DNA of 64,000 nt from Halobacillus litoralis (GTDB lineage: Bacteria; Bacillota; Bacilli; Bacillales; Halobacillaceae): the NCBI RefSeq assembly GCF_020171725.1, contig NZ_JAIVAJ010000008.1:97554-161553 (forward strand), given 5' to 3'. How positions within the stretch are numbered: position 1 is the stretch's first letter; every line of letters begins with the position of its first letter. Below, piece by piece: positions 8,039-16,345 of the stretch. Both the position numbers and the translations under genes were made by a program. A model generated the notes under the pieces. It was not told the DNA's origin and searched no databases. It worked only from the letters and a program-made list of their open reading frames with translations.

Positions 8039-8079
8039 ACAGACACTTGCCGCTGACCGCAGCAAGTGTCTGTTTTTTT
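8039..8079. terminator. Bidirectional terminator
   Basis: ACAGACACTTGC pairs perfectly with GCAAGTGTCTGT around a 10-base loop, with T7 on the right and an A run on the left. It serves the small plus-strand gene and the convergent lipoprotein gene, whose stop codon abuts it. Confidence 0.9.
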
Positions 8080-9169
8080 ACTCATCCTTCACTTCAACCT
8101 TCACCGGTTCCTCTTGACTCGTAGTTTCAAACACAACGTCCCATCGATCACCGTCTTTGACGTACTCTATTTCCTTCACATTAAAATATTCACCCCGGTG
8201 ATCAGGGGTTTCCACCACTTCTTTTGCTTGATCGACCGCTTTTAGAATCACCTCAGAGGCTTTCAAGTCCGCACCCTCAGGCTGGGCATCTTTCAGAATT
8301 TCCGTCTCCCTCGCTCCCGCTTGTGCAGGAAGAGATTCCATTACATTCGTATAAGAAACGTTAACATAATCGCCAACCTGAACTTCCTCCGGCCGATTAC
8401 TGAACCAAGTCATATCGACAAGCATTTCATCTTCTCTCACATCCGTTACGTAACCTTTCACCAGATTCGGCGGCGTGACTCGGATCGCAATTTTCACTTC
8501 CGTGTTTTCGTTCAAATAGTTGAGTTCTTCTTCCGTCAATTGTTCCGTAACATTGATATTCAACTGTTTGGAAGGCGTACACGTCCCATACCCCCATAAT
8601 TTACTTCTTATCGAAGACCCTTCTAATAATTGTGATAATGCATCGTGCTGGTTTCTAAGTTCCGTTGCTGACATCTCCACTTCTTCAATACGAATGGCGT
8701 TTTCATTAAAGGCTTGCTTCAAGTCATTTGCTGTATCGAGAAAAGCCTCTTTCACTTTCAGCTCTTTCTCTGTCAATCGCTTCTTGAATTGAAGAACGAT
8801 GGTCCCCTTCACCATATACATGTCACCAATTTCCCTTAGATCATCGAACGAGTAGCCATTTTCAGCCATGCTTTTTCTTAAAAACTCCTGGCGCTCTCCT
8901 TGAAGTGAAGCGACTTCCAGCACCATCGGATTGTGTTCTTTCATTTCATCTGAGATCTGGTCTACATCGTAAAGCTTCTGCTCTTCTTCGGATAAATCAC
9001 TGAACGTCTGGCCTTCATAGTCCGGCTCAGGACATGATTCTACAAGCATCTGATAGCTGTCTAAACTTCCCGCACTCCCTGACGCCTTCTTCTCCTCAGG
9101 TTGTTCGGCCTGTCCGCACGCTGATAAGACTAGTACACAAAAGAATGAAAGACTTATTATTTTTTTCAT
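8078..9169 (-). CDS. Lipoprotein with DUF3221-like region
   Basis: 363 residues. The signal peptide MKKIISLSFFCVLVLSAC gives Cys18 as the lipidation site, so the protein sits on the outer face of the membrane. The region NLVKGYVTDVREDEMLVD to VGDYVNVSY (about residues 240-280) resembles DUF3221, a small beta-barrel seen in Bacillaceae lipoproteins. The rest is acidic and predicted helical. It is a single-gene unit ending at a strong terminator. No specific role can be assigned. Confidence 0.8.
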   Translation of the reverse strand: MKKIISLSFFCVLVLSACGQAEQPEEKKASGSAGSLDSYQMLVESCPEPDYEGQTFSDLSEEEQKLYDVDQISDEMKEHNPMVLEVASLQGERQEFLRKSMAENGYSFDDLREIGDMYMVKGTIVLQFKKRLTEKELKVKEAFLDTANDLKQAFNENAIRIEEVEMSATELRNQHDALSQLLEGSSIRSKLWGYGTCTPSKQLNINVTEQLTEEELNYLNENTEVKIAIRVTPPNLVKGYVTDVREDEMLVDMTWFSNRPEEVQVGDYVNVSYTNVMESLPAQAGARETEILKDAQPEGADLKASEVILKAVDQAKEVVETPDHRGEYFNVKEIEYVKDGDRWDVVFETTSQEEPVKVEVKDE

Positions 9170-9295
9170 CTATCCCGTCCCCCCTTGATGTCTAATTAGT
9201 CGTTAGAATCAGGAAAGAGTTACAGGCGCATCATAAAAGGTAGGAATGATGCGTTGTTATGTATGATGAGAAACGAGAATGACTTTCTTACGGTT

Positions 9296-9322
9296 GGTGC
9301 CTGCCCCCGTAAAATAAGATGG
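9296..9322 (+). repeat. Possible half copy of the TGCCTGACC hairpin repeat
   Basis: GGTGCCTGCCCCCGTAAAAT resembles the left arm of the dispersed hairpin family found in the toxin locus, but no right arm follows. It lies just outside the 3' end of the methyltransferase gene. It may be a decayed copy. Confidence 0.35.
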
Positions 9323-9323
9323 T

Positions 9324-9878
9324 TTATCCGTGTTTTTTTATGATATACATATGATAAACTGCATCGAATTCAGGATAGTCCGTATAACGGTCCGCAAGCA
9401 CTTCCCACCCGAAACGCGTCTCATTCAACACGCGTTTCAATTGATTCTCCCTCTGCTCACCTTTTATCATGAAAATCGCCAATACCCCGTCACCTTTCAA
9501 ATCCGATGCCATACGCTGGAGAAACTTCGTCTCCTTCTCGACATCTCGTTTATAAAAGTGCAGCATGGAATCCAGGAGGATGATATCATGCTCATCGGAA
9601 ATCTTGAACGAGTTAACATCTCCCACTTTCCCATTCACATTCAACGCCTCACGATGTGCGACTTGATTCATCTGCTCGATTCCAACCGTGGAGACATCTA
9701 CACCCGTGACCGTGTACCCTAACCTCCCCAGGCACAATGCATCCCTCCCTTGTCCACACCCAAGGTCAAGAACATGCCCTTTCGGTTCGTACGCCTCGAA
9801 GAATGACACAAGCCCTGGGTATGGGTCTCCGAAATAATCTTCTTTTTTATAATGTGTATTGTAGACGGGTTCCTTCAT
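9324..9878 (-). CDS. Class I SAM-dependent methyltransferase
   Basis: 184 residues. Motif I is VLDLGCGQGRDALCLGRLGY (residues about 36-55), the SAM loop, followed by GVDVS (acidic ribose ligand), the GDVNSF adenine strand and HDIILLDSMLHF (motif IV). The arrangement resembles TehB-like small methyltransferases. The target could be a small molecule or metalloid; this cannot be resolved. It is a single-gene unit with a plausible GGAAG site before ATG 9878. Confidence 0.87.
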   Translation of the reverse strand: MKEPVYNTHYKKEDYFGDPYPGLVSFFEAYEPKGHVLDLGCGQGRDALCLGRLGYTVTGVDVSTVGIEQMNQVAHREALNVNGKVGDVNSFKISDEHDIILLDSMLHFYKRDVEKETKFLQRMASDLKGDGVLAIFMIKGEQRENQLKRVLNETRFGWEVLADRYTDYPEFDAVYHMYIIKKHG

Positions 9879-10069
9879 GTCGTCACTTCCTTCTCTCTAT
9901 TCACGGTATGATGCCTCCCCCAACCTTTTATCATGAGACGATGGTGCGGGTTCGGTCACTTTTATATTATATAAAAATAGACAAAACCCTTTTTATTCGT
10001 TCAAATGCTTTCGATCACAAACCCTTTCCTGAGAGTGGTGGGAACTTTTCTCTTAGTTAGATTCTCCTA

Positions 10070-10097
10070 TTGAGATTGGTAGTATTTTCTATACAAT
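10070..10097 (+). promoter_or_regulatory. Sigma-A-type promoter of the LXG toxin gene
   Basis: TTGAGA (10070-10075) and TACAAT (10092-10097) are separated by 16 bp, 34 bp before the toxin start. Confidence 0.65.
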
Positions 10098-10130
10098 GAA
10101 AATAGAAAAATTTCCAAGTTAAAGGGGAGG

Positions 10131-12308
10131 ATGAGAATCAAAGTTTTAGATGCTGAATCTTTGCATAAAGGAATCGAGCAGACGAAGGATGGCATCAAGC
10201 CACTCCGACAACAAATCATTCACATCCAGCAGTCGATCCAGTCATTCGTAGGGCTGGAGGACGGGTTCAAGGGAAAAGGCGGCGAGGCGATCCGTTCTTT
10301 TTACGAAGAATGTCACCTCCCTCTTCTCTTACTGATGGAAGGCTTCTTATCCTCCTATGAAAAGGCGCTTGGCGATATTCTACGCGATTTGTCTGGGCTG
10401 GATTCATCCAGACAGGCATTTCTGCGGGAGGATTATCTGGAAAGCGAAGTGCAGCATTCACTTTCCAAGGTACAAGACCTCACGTCCACGTTGACCGAAG
10501 AAGCAAATGCAGCGCTTCGCTCGGTGAGCCACCTTGTATCGACTCCACAATTAGACGACAGCGGTGTCCTCGACCAAGTCGATCGTTCGAAGGAGCTGTC
10601 CAGAAAAGCTGTGACGGACCTTCATCAATTTGATGCGATGAGCGCAACAAGAATAGAGATTGTAGGGCGTGATCTCGCTGTCATTCGGAGCTTTTTGACA
10701 CGCATTCAAGTGATGTTCCAATCAGGCGAGCTCCAGATTGATGAATACCAAGGGCAATTAAGGGAAGAACCAGAATACGAGGCTTTACTGACGGCGGTCA
10801 GGTCCTATACGGTTTCAACCCATTCTATTCCTCGTGATATGATGGGCATGAATCGCTACGAACTGGCGCGACTTTCTCCAGGGACTCAAATTCTTATCCA
10901 GAACCTCCAGAATCGCTATCACCATCAAACGTTGGATTACCGGGTCCGAGCCCTCGGAGTACTGGAACCTACCAGGGATGCAAAAGTCGAAGTACAACCC
11001 GCAACAGCAGCCGCCAGTGCAAAAGTGTCAAAAGAGGAATCTGGTGGCATATTAGAAACCATCCAAAAAACGCTTATGGGAATATTAGAAGGTTTTTTCA
11101 ACCTACTCATTGATACCGTCAGCGGGCTCGCCGACCTCCTTTATCAAATTGCTGTCAACCCTGTTGAGTTTACGAAGGGCATCTACAATGCGGTTGTAAA
11201 TCCAGATGAAACAATTAAGTACATTTGGCAATCCTTAGAACATTCATGGTCCACAAAAGTGATCCACGGTGATGCACGATCCCGGTCCGAATTTTTCACC
11301 TATAGTTTACTTTCGGTTATAGGGCTGAAAGGCATAACTAAAGTAGGAAGTCTTGGAAAACTCAGTAAAACCAATCGACGAGGCGGAAAATCAAGCATTC
11401 CTTACAACACCATGAAGACCGACTCTTTGAAAACAGACATCGAAACGAGATTACGGAACACCCTCTCAAACAGTAAAGATAAAGCACTACAGTTTGCGAG
11501 AAGCAAGCCCGTAAGAGACGCCATTCAGATGAAAGCCTTGTCCAATCGGGCCCGAGACCTTTACACCAGAGCAGGCAACGTCTTCAATCCAGATCGGATC
11601 AAGAACGTGATGCAGTCGACGTATGACAAGGTCATTAAAGGGCCTGTATCGCGAGTGGGCCGCTTCACCTCTCGTACGGTGAATTCCATGGTTGAGAGCA
11701 CATTGCCCCAGACTCAGATGGCGGGGGTTCGTGCTGGGATGGACTGGCGTTCGGTTGATGAGGATACGTATCGGTTTGCGGAGAGTGAGAATAAAAGTGT
11801 AAATACAAATGCAACGGATAATACTCCTAACAATGTAGACTATGGTGAGCAATTCACTAAGATTAATGGGAGAAAAGCATTGAAACCAAACATAGAATAT
11901 AAAACTAAAGAAGGTTACCATTATAAAACAGATAGTGAAGGAAGAATATCAAATGCAGAAGCGACGCTACAACTCGGAAAAACAAATCGTAATAATTATG
12001 CACAAAGGACAGTAGGTAGAGAAGATAGGTTACCTGATGATGATGGAGGGCATTTAATAGCTAGCATTTTCAAAGGTTCAGGGGAAATTGACAACTTACT
12101 ACCAATGAATGCTACACTGAATAGAAAAGAATACAAATCCTTAGAAACATCTTGGAAAAAGGCTTTAGAATCAGGGAAAACAGTTGAAGTTAAAATTGAA
12201 CCTATCTATAAAGGTAGTTCTTCTCGTCCTACAAAATTTGAAGTTGAATACAAAATTAATAGCAAGAAGTATGAACTAAATTTAAGTAATTACAATGGAG
12301 GTGGTTGA
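10131..12308 (+). CDS. LXG polymorphic toxin with non-specific nuclease tip
   Basis: 725 residues. Residues 1 to about 230 form the helical LXG domain (start IKVLDAESLHKGI), the recognition part for type VII secretion. Residues about 298-550 are a shared pre-toxin region. Residues about 570-725 are an Endonuclea_NS_2-type DNA/RNA nuclease with DDGGH (His641), NLLPMNATLNRKEY and the IYKGSSSRP end, as in YeeF toxins. ATG 10131 directly abuts GGGGAGG. Relatives begin at the next Ile (ATC 10137), which sits at ideal spacing, so the start is uncertain. No WXG100 or Lap helper gene is present upstream. The immunity gene follows immediately. Confidence 0.9.
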   Translation: MRIKVLDAESLHKGIEQTKDGIKPLRQQIIHIQQSIQSFVGLEDGFKGKGGEAIRSFYEECHLPLLLLMEGFLSSYEKALGDILRDLSGLDSSRQAFLREDYLESEVQHSLSKVQDLTSTLTEEANAALRSVSHLVSTPQLDDSGVLDQVDRSKELSRKAVTDLHQFDAMSATRIEIVGRDLAVIRSFLTRIQVMFQSGELQIDEYQGQLREEPEYEALLTAVRSYTVSTHSIPRDMMGMNRYELARLSPGTQILIQNLQNRYHHQTLDYRVRALGVLEPTRDAKVEVQPATAAASAKVSKEESGGILETIQKTLMGILEGFFNLLIDTVSGLADLLYQIAVNPVEFTKGIYNAVVNPDETIKYIWQSLEHSWSTKVIHGDARSRSEFFTYSLLSVIGLKGITKVGSLGKLSKTNRRGGKSSIPYNTMKTDSLKTDIETRLRNTLSNSKDKALQFARSKPVRDAIQMKALSNRARDLYTRAGNVFNPDRIKNVMQSTYDKVIKGPVSRVGRFTSRTVNSMVESTLPQTQMAGVRAGMDWRSVDEDTYRFAESENKSVNTNATDNTPNNVDYGEQFTKINGRKALKPNIEYKTKEGYHYKTDSEGRISNAEATLQLGKTNRNNYAQRTVGREDRLPDDDGGHLIASIFKGSGEIDNLLPMNATLNRKEYKSLETSWKKALESGKTVEVKIEPIYKGSSSRPTKFEVEYKINSKKYELNLSNYNGGG

Positions 12309-12310
12309 AT

Positions 12311-12724
12311 TTGGAAACGAAACAAATGGAAGTCACATACCAAAAGGTAGCTAATATTTTAGTTGAGATGATACCAGAAGAGTGGGAAAAAATTTTATTA
12401 TATGCTGAGGTAAGAGAGGGATTTTCTCAAGTGTTTTTTTATTACTATCCAATAAACCAAGAACAACCAGTATATAGCTTGGATATTGTTGATATGTTTA
12501 ATATTGATAAGCCTCGACATAAAGAATTAAAACAAGAACTGTATGACTGTTTTGAAGAACTTTGGAATGAATTTATAGTTCAGGGCCAGGAACCATGGAC
12601 AAGGTTAACATATATTTTGGATAACTTGGGGAAAATGAAACTTAATTATGAATATGATGACATTTCAGAAATTAGTTTAGACGAGAAGCAGGATAAATGG
12701 GAGGCTGAATACTTAAGAAAATAA
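12311..12724 (+). CDS. yezG: YezG-family immunity protein
   Basis: 137 residues from TTG 12311, selected because GGAGG (inside the last toxin codons) lies nine bases upstream; TTG 12305 is an alternative that overlaps the toxin stop. The family (DUF600/YezG) neutralises the nuclease tip of YeeF-type LXG toxins. Typical features are the N-terminal helix with IPEEWEKILLYAEV, the FFYYYP strand and the C-terminal acidic EYDDISEISL segment. Coupling to the toxin supports its role. Base composition is much richer in A+T than the LXG region of the toxin. Confidence 0.9.
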   Translation: METKQMEVTYQKVANILVEMIPEEWEKILLYAEVREGFSQVFFYYYPINQEQPVYSLDIVDMFNIDKPRHKELKQELYDCFEELWNEFIVQGQEPWTRLTYILDNLGKMKLNYEYDDISEISLDEKQDKWEAEYLRK

Positions 12725-12753
12725 CGGAAAGTTGAGTTTCTTTTTTCTCAATG

Positions 12754-12790
12754 AGCACTTGATTGTCTTATAGACAACAAGTGCTTTTTG
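12754..12790 (+). terminator. Terminator after yezG
   Basis: AGCACTTG pairs with CAAGTGCT, with an inner TTGTC/GACAA stem, followed by TTTTT. Confidence 0.85.
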
Positions 12791-12856
12791 TATGAAGAGT
12801 AATTCTACAATTTGTATGATGTTCATAACTAATGGTGGTTGTACAACTATTTGAAA

Positions 12857-12888
12857 GTGCCTGACCCCAACCTTTTACTATGGTAAAG
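12857..12888 (+). repeat. Dispersed hairpin repeat, copy A (partly decayed)
   Basis: GTGCCTGACCCCAACC is followed by CTTTTACTATGGTAAAG, whose ends pair. The right outer arm is degraded to a few G-rich bases before the SUKH fragment at 12909. Confidence 0.75.
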
Positions 12889-12908
12889 AGAATTATAGGG
12901 GTTTAGGG

Positions 12909-13112
12909 ATGAGTGAGAATTTGATAGTTATTGAGGACATAGATGAATATGCTTATTGTTTAGATACAAGCAGTATGAAGAATAATGAGTGCCCCATAAT
13001 AGCCTGGAATAAGCAGGGAGGACTGGATGACTACAATACGGCAGAAAATTTTTATGAGTTTTTGTCACAAAGGTTACTGCGTGCAAAAGAAGCTTGGAAA
13101 GAGGATTTTTAA
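12909..13112 (+). pseudogene. C-terminal fragment of a SUKH (SMI1/KNR4) immunity protein
   Basis: 67 codons corresponding to the last part of a SUKH protein: VIEDIDEYAYCLDTS, CPIIAWN and the closing NFYEFLSQRLLRAKEAW are typical of that end. Complete SUKH proteins are about 130-150 residues, so the N-terminal half is missing, replaced by hairpin copy A. ATG 12909 has AGGGGTTTAGGG upstream and might still be translated. SUKH proteins protect against many nuclease and deaminase toxins; its cognate toxin is not here. Confidence 0.75.
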
Positions 13113-13136
13113 GATAAATAGCAAGAATTTAAAGAT

Positions 13137-13190
13137 CTCTGACTCTCAACCTTTTTACTATGGTAAAGCGGTGGGGGTGAGCACTTTTTG
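13137..13190 (+). repeat. Dispersed hairpin repeat, copy B
   Basis: CTCTGACTCTCAACC, then TTTTTACTATGGTAAAG, then GTGGGGGTGAGCAC and TTTTT. The outer arms pair imperfectly. It separates the SUKH fragment from the next immunity gene. Confidence 0.75.
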
Positions 13191-13212
13191 AGTGAATTGG
13201 AGGATACAAAAA

Positions 13213-13482
13213 GTGGATAATAATGCATGTTTAACCCAACAAGTTAAAACGGTGATAAATATTCTTGAGAAGGAATACTCCAATGAAATTACCAAAGGTA
13301 CTCTACAATTAATTTATAATAGATACAAGGACGGACTAAAAATCATGGAAAGTAATGGAGATTTGAAGAATATAAATATTATCGGTGGTGTAAGAGCTTA
13401 TATGGATAGTTATAATGACTACCAAAATCCATTGTTAAAAGAATTACACAAGGCAGAAAAAACACTAGAAGAGTTGATTTAA
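13213..13482 (+). CDS. Immunity-like protein, copy 1
   Basis: 89 residues from GTG 13213, which has GGAGG nine bases upstream; a GTG at 13192 lacks a site. It is almost identical to the protein at 14799-15068: only three differences over the last roughly 78 residues. It is small, helical and charged, with INILEKEYSNEI and GGVRAYMDSYNDYQ. I do not recognise the family. The other copy directly follows a toxin cassette, so immunity is the likely role. This copy has no toxin in front of it. The duplication includes the following hairpin. Confidence 0.7.
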   Translation: MDNNACLTQQVKTVINILEKEYSNEITKGTLQLIYNRYKDGLKIMESNGDLKNINIIGGVRAYMDSYNDYQNPLLKELHKAEKTLEELI

Positions 13483-13487
13483 AAATA

Positions 13488-13533
13488 GGTGCTTTACCTC
13501 CACCAACCTTTTACAAAGGGGAAACGTTGGAGG
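13488..13533 (+). repeat. Dispersed hairpin repeat, copy C
   Basis: GGTGCTTTACCTCCACC, a TTTTAC-AAAGGGGAAA core and GTTGGAGGTCAT. The right arm supplies the GGAGG ribosome site of the toxin cassette that starts at 13538. It is the same variant as copy D. Confidence 0.75.
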
Positions 13534-13537
13534 TCAT

Positions 13538-14785
13538 ATGAAAGTGTCAAAAGAGTCATCGGAGGAATCGGGCGGATTTTTGGAAACGATCCAAAATACG
13601 TTCAAAGGAATGTTCGATGGCCTCGTTAACGTACTTAAAGATACGTTTATGGGACTTGCCGAAACCGTTGAACAAATTTTCGTCCACCCCGTCGAGTTTA
13701 CGAAAGGCATGTACGATGCGGTTTCCCATCCACAAAGAACGCTTACGTATATGTGGGAATCACTCGAACATTCATGGACAACCAAAGTCATTCATGGAGA
13801 TGCAAGATCCCGAGCCGAATTCTTCACCTACAGCCTTGTCTCCATCGTAGGATTGAAAGGACTCAATAAAGTCGGGAAGCTCGGGAAACTCAGCAAGACC
13901 ATGCGCCGAGACGGAAAATCCAGCATTCCTTACAACGCCATGAAGACCGACTCTTTGAAAACAGACATCGAAACCAGATTGCGGAACACGCTCTCAAACA
14001 GCAAAGATCAAGCACTACAGTTTGCGAGAAGTAAACCGGTAAGAGACGCCATTCAGATGAAAGCCTTGTCCAATCATGCCCGAGACCTTTACACCAGAGC
14101 AGGCAACGTCTTCAATCCAGATCGGATTAAGAACGTGATGCAGTCGACGTATGACAAGGTTATCCAGGGGCCTGTATCGCGAGTAAGTCGCTTCACCTCT
14201 CGTACGGTGAATTCGATGGTGGATAGTACGATGCCTCAGACGCAGATGGCTGGGGTTCGTGGTGGGATGGACTGGCGTTCGGTTGATGAGGATACGTATC
14301 GGTTTGCGAAAAGGCAGAGTAACGGTGAAAGTACTAGGGTCTTAAATGAAGATGTGTATTTCGGAAAGTATTCAACAAGTATCGACAATAAGGTAAAGGT
14401 AATTGAAAAAGTAGAATTACCCGACTGGATAAGTGATTCTTTTAAGGATAGTAATTATAGGACCGTGGTAACTGAAGAAAATATTACATTCTACAGAACT
14501 TATGGTGGTGCAGCAAGAGCTAATGGTTCATTTGTAACTACTAGTTCAGCAGGTAATAGAATCAATGCAAAAATAGATACTGCATTAGTTCCAGATTGGA
14601 AAAACACTAGAGAGAATGAAGCAATAATAGAAGTTCCAAAAGGGCAAATTTTAAATATAGGTAGAGTTGAAAAGCAATATACAAAAACAGGTGCCCCACT
14701 AGAAGGTGATGCTGACCAAGTACTTCTACCTCAAGGATGGCCACCTGAATGGATAAAAGATATTAGAGAAGTTCCGAGTAAATAG
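13538..14785 (+). CDS. Orphan toxin cassette without LXG domain
   Basis: 415 residues. Residues 1 to about 260 match residues about 298-550 of the full LXG toxin closely (for example HSWTTKVIHGDARSRAEFF and RDLYTRAGNVFNPDRIKNV), so the protein starts at the pre-toxin region and lacks the secretion domain. Residues about 270-415 are a different tip: FYRTYGGAARANGSF, a conserved LVPDWKN, then IEVPKGQILNIGRVE and QVLLPQGWPPEWI. The layout recalls ADP-ribosyltransferase-like polymorphic toxin tips, but this is tentative. ATG 13538 follows GGAGG from hairpin C. It ends 14 bp before the immunity gene start. Confidence 0.8.
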   Translation: MKVSKESSEESGGFLETIQNTFKGMFDGLVNVLKDTFMGLAETVEQIFVHPVEFTKGMYDAVSHPQRTLTYMWESLEHSWTTKVIHGDARSRAEFFTYSLVSIVGLKGLNKVGKLGKLSKTMRRDGKSSIPYNAMKTDSLKTDIETRLRNTLSNSKDQALQFARSKPVRDAIQMKALSNHARDLYTRAGNVFNPDRIKNVMQSTYDKVIQGPVSRVSRFTSRTVNSMVDSTMPQTQMAGVRGGMDWRSVDEDTYRFAKRQSNGESTRVLNEDVYFGKYSTSIDNKVKVIEKVELPDWISDSFKDSNYRTVVTEENITFYRTYGGAARANGSFVTTSSAGNRINAKIDTALVPDWKNTRENEAIIEVPKGQILNIGRVEKQYTKTGAPLEGDADQVLLPQGWPPEWIKDIREVPSK

Positions 14786-14798
14786 GAGGATGCACACT

Positions 14799-15068
14799 AT
14801 GGATGAAAAAGCGCAATTGAACAGACAAATTAAAACTGTGATAAATATTCTTGAGAAGGAATACTCCAATGAAATTACCAAAGGTACTCTACAATTAATT
14901 TATAAAAGATACAAGGACGGACTAAAAATCATTGAAAGTAATGGAGATTTGAAGAATATAAATATTATCGGTGGTGTAAGAGCTTATATGGATAGTTATA
15001 ATGACTACCAAAATCCATTGTTAAAAGAATTACACAAGGCAGAAAAATCACTAGAAGAGTTGATTTAA
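14799..15068 (+). CDS. Immunity-like protein, copy 2
   Basis: 89 residues from ATG 14799, nine bases after TAGGAGG; the earlier ATG 14790 is too close to that site. It is the near-identical twin of the gene at 13213-13482 and lies immediately downstream of the toxin cassette ending at 14785, which makes it the likely immunity protein for that tip. Family unknown. The same hairpin variant (copy D) follows, as copy C follows the twin, so gene plus hairpin were duplicated together. Confidence 0.75.
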   Translation: MDEKAQLNRQIKTVINILEKEYSNEITKGTLQLIYKRYKDGLKIIESNGDLKNINIIGGVRAYMDSYNDYQNPLLKELHKAEKSLEELI

Positions 15069-15073
15069 AAATA

Positions 15074-15131
15074 GGTGCTTTACCTCCAACCTTTTACAAA
15101 GGGAAAACGCTGGAGGTAAGGCACCTTTTTT
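15074..15131 (+). repeat. Dispersed hairpin repeat, copy D (intact)
   Basis: GGTGCTTTACCTCCA pairs with TGGAGGTAAGGCACC over 15 bp with one wobble, around a TTTTACAAAGGGAAAA core, and is followed by TTTTTT. It could act as the terminator of the immunity gene. Confidence 0.85.
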
Positions 15132-15136
15132 AAGCA

Positions 15137-15940
15137 GGAAGTCTCGGAAAACTCAGTAAAACCAATCGACGAGACGGAAAATCCAGCATTCCTTACAACA
15201 CCATGAAGACCGACTCTTTGAAAACAGATATCGAAACAAGATTACGGAACACGCTCTCAAACGGCAAAGATCAAGCTCTGCAGTTTGCGAGAAGTAAACC
15301 GGTAAGAGACGCCATTCAGATGAAAGCCTTGTCCAATCGGGCCCGAGACCTTTACACCAGAGCAGGCAACGTCTTCAATCCAGATCGGATTAAGAACGTG
15401 ATGCAATCGACGTATGACAAGGTTATCCAGGGGCCTGTATCGCGAGTAAGTCGCTTCACCTCTCGTACGGTGAATTCGATGGTGGATAGTACGATGCCTC
15501 AGACGCAGATGGCTGGGGTTCGTGGTGGGATGGACTGGCGTTCGGTTGAGGATACGTATCGGTTTGCGAAGGGTGAGAGTAGTGGTGTAAGTACTGAGGT
15601 AGAATTTACCAAAGGTTTTGATGTGGATCCTAAGTACAGTTCATATGAGCAAAGGGTAAAAACTACCCCTGTTAATAAAGGTGCATGGAGTAACGAACGA
15701 GCAGAATCGATATTTATTTCCGACAAGATCGGTGAAATTAAAAGATATCTTGATGAAGCTGGTGTTGATGGAGTTGAGTATAAGAACGGAATGCCGGACT
15801 TTTCTCCATTTTCTAAAGGTGAGATTAAATTAGAAAATATGACCAATGATAAAAAATTGAATTTTTCGGCTGCTGATAGGAAAATGCCTGACCCCCAACC
15901 TTTTACTATAGTAAAGTGCTGGGGGTCAGGTACTTTTTGA
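15137..15940 (+). pseudogene. Truncated third toxin cassette, WHH/HNH-type tip cut short
   Basis: The frame resumes homology with the LXG toxin at GSLGKLSKTNRR, shorter at the 5' end than the 13538 cassette and without a ribosome site; the first ATG is 15203. One codon is lost in DWRSVEDTYRF. The tip carries VEYKNGMPDFSPFSKGE and NMTNDKKLNFSAAD, a pattern I associate with the N-terminal part of WHH-type HNH/Endo VII nuclease tips. The catalytic WHH segment should follow, but the reading frame enters hairpin copy E and ends there. It is therefore very likely inactive. Confidence 0.75.
15885..15940 (+). repeat. Dispersed hairpin repeat, copy E (intact)
   Basis: TGCCTGACCCCCAACC, CTTTTACTATAGTAAAG, then TGGGGGTCAGGTAC and TTTTT. 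Outer arms CCTGACCCCCA/TGGGGGTCAGG are perfect. It replaces the missing 3' end of the third toxin cassette. Bases about 15956-16012 beyond it hold GGGGACGGTT and ACCGTC blocks that may be a different decayed repeat. Confidence 0.85.
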
Positions 15941-16060
15941 AGTGTTTAAATGGACAAACATGGGGACGGTTTTGCATTTGTGAAGTTATGAGCAAACATG
16001 AGTACCGTCACCACATTTTCAAGCTACTTAATTGCATAGAGGAATAGATACGAGATCAAT

Positions 16061-16321
16061 TTAAGAACGCCGAAACATTAGTTTGGTCAAATTAATCATT
16101 AGTAAAATGGCAGCTGCTCCCCCTAGCGTTAGCATGATCGAACTATATCCAGTCGACTGAAATGCTGTATAGGCAAGAAAGCTAACCACAGAGATAAAGA
16201 CATACGTGAGAGTATGATTATTTTTACCACTTGTGTTTTTCACTTTACCGACTAACATGGTCATAGTCACCGATATGGTCATGATACCCAGGACCAGAAG
16301 CAAATTAATGATCACTCCCAT
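16061..16321 (-). CDS. Small membrane protein, three segments
   Basis: 86 residues from ATG 16321 (GGAGTGAGG upstream). Hydrophobic segments at about 3-24, 37-56 and 60-80 with a basic end FRRS. No family recognised. It lies 24 bp after the end of another small membrane protein gene and is probably co-transcribed with it. Confidence 0.65.
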   Translation of the reverse strand: MGVIINLLLVLGIMTISVTMTMLVGKVKNTSGKNNHTLTYVFISVVSFLAYTAFQSTGYSSIMLTLGGAAAILLMINLTKLMFRRS

Positions 16322-16345
16322 AGCGCCTCACTCCTTTTGCTTACT

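Noticed and set aside
9222..9254. CGCATCAT/ATGATGCG hairpin downstream of the methyltransferase
   Set aside because: Eight-bp arms but no T run on the minus strand; not convincing as a terminator.
15956..16012. GGGGACGGTT...ACCGTC possible second repeat family
   Set aside because: Only a loose inverted match and one copy in the window; mentioned but not annotated separately.
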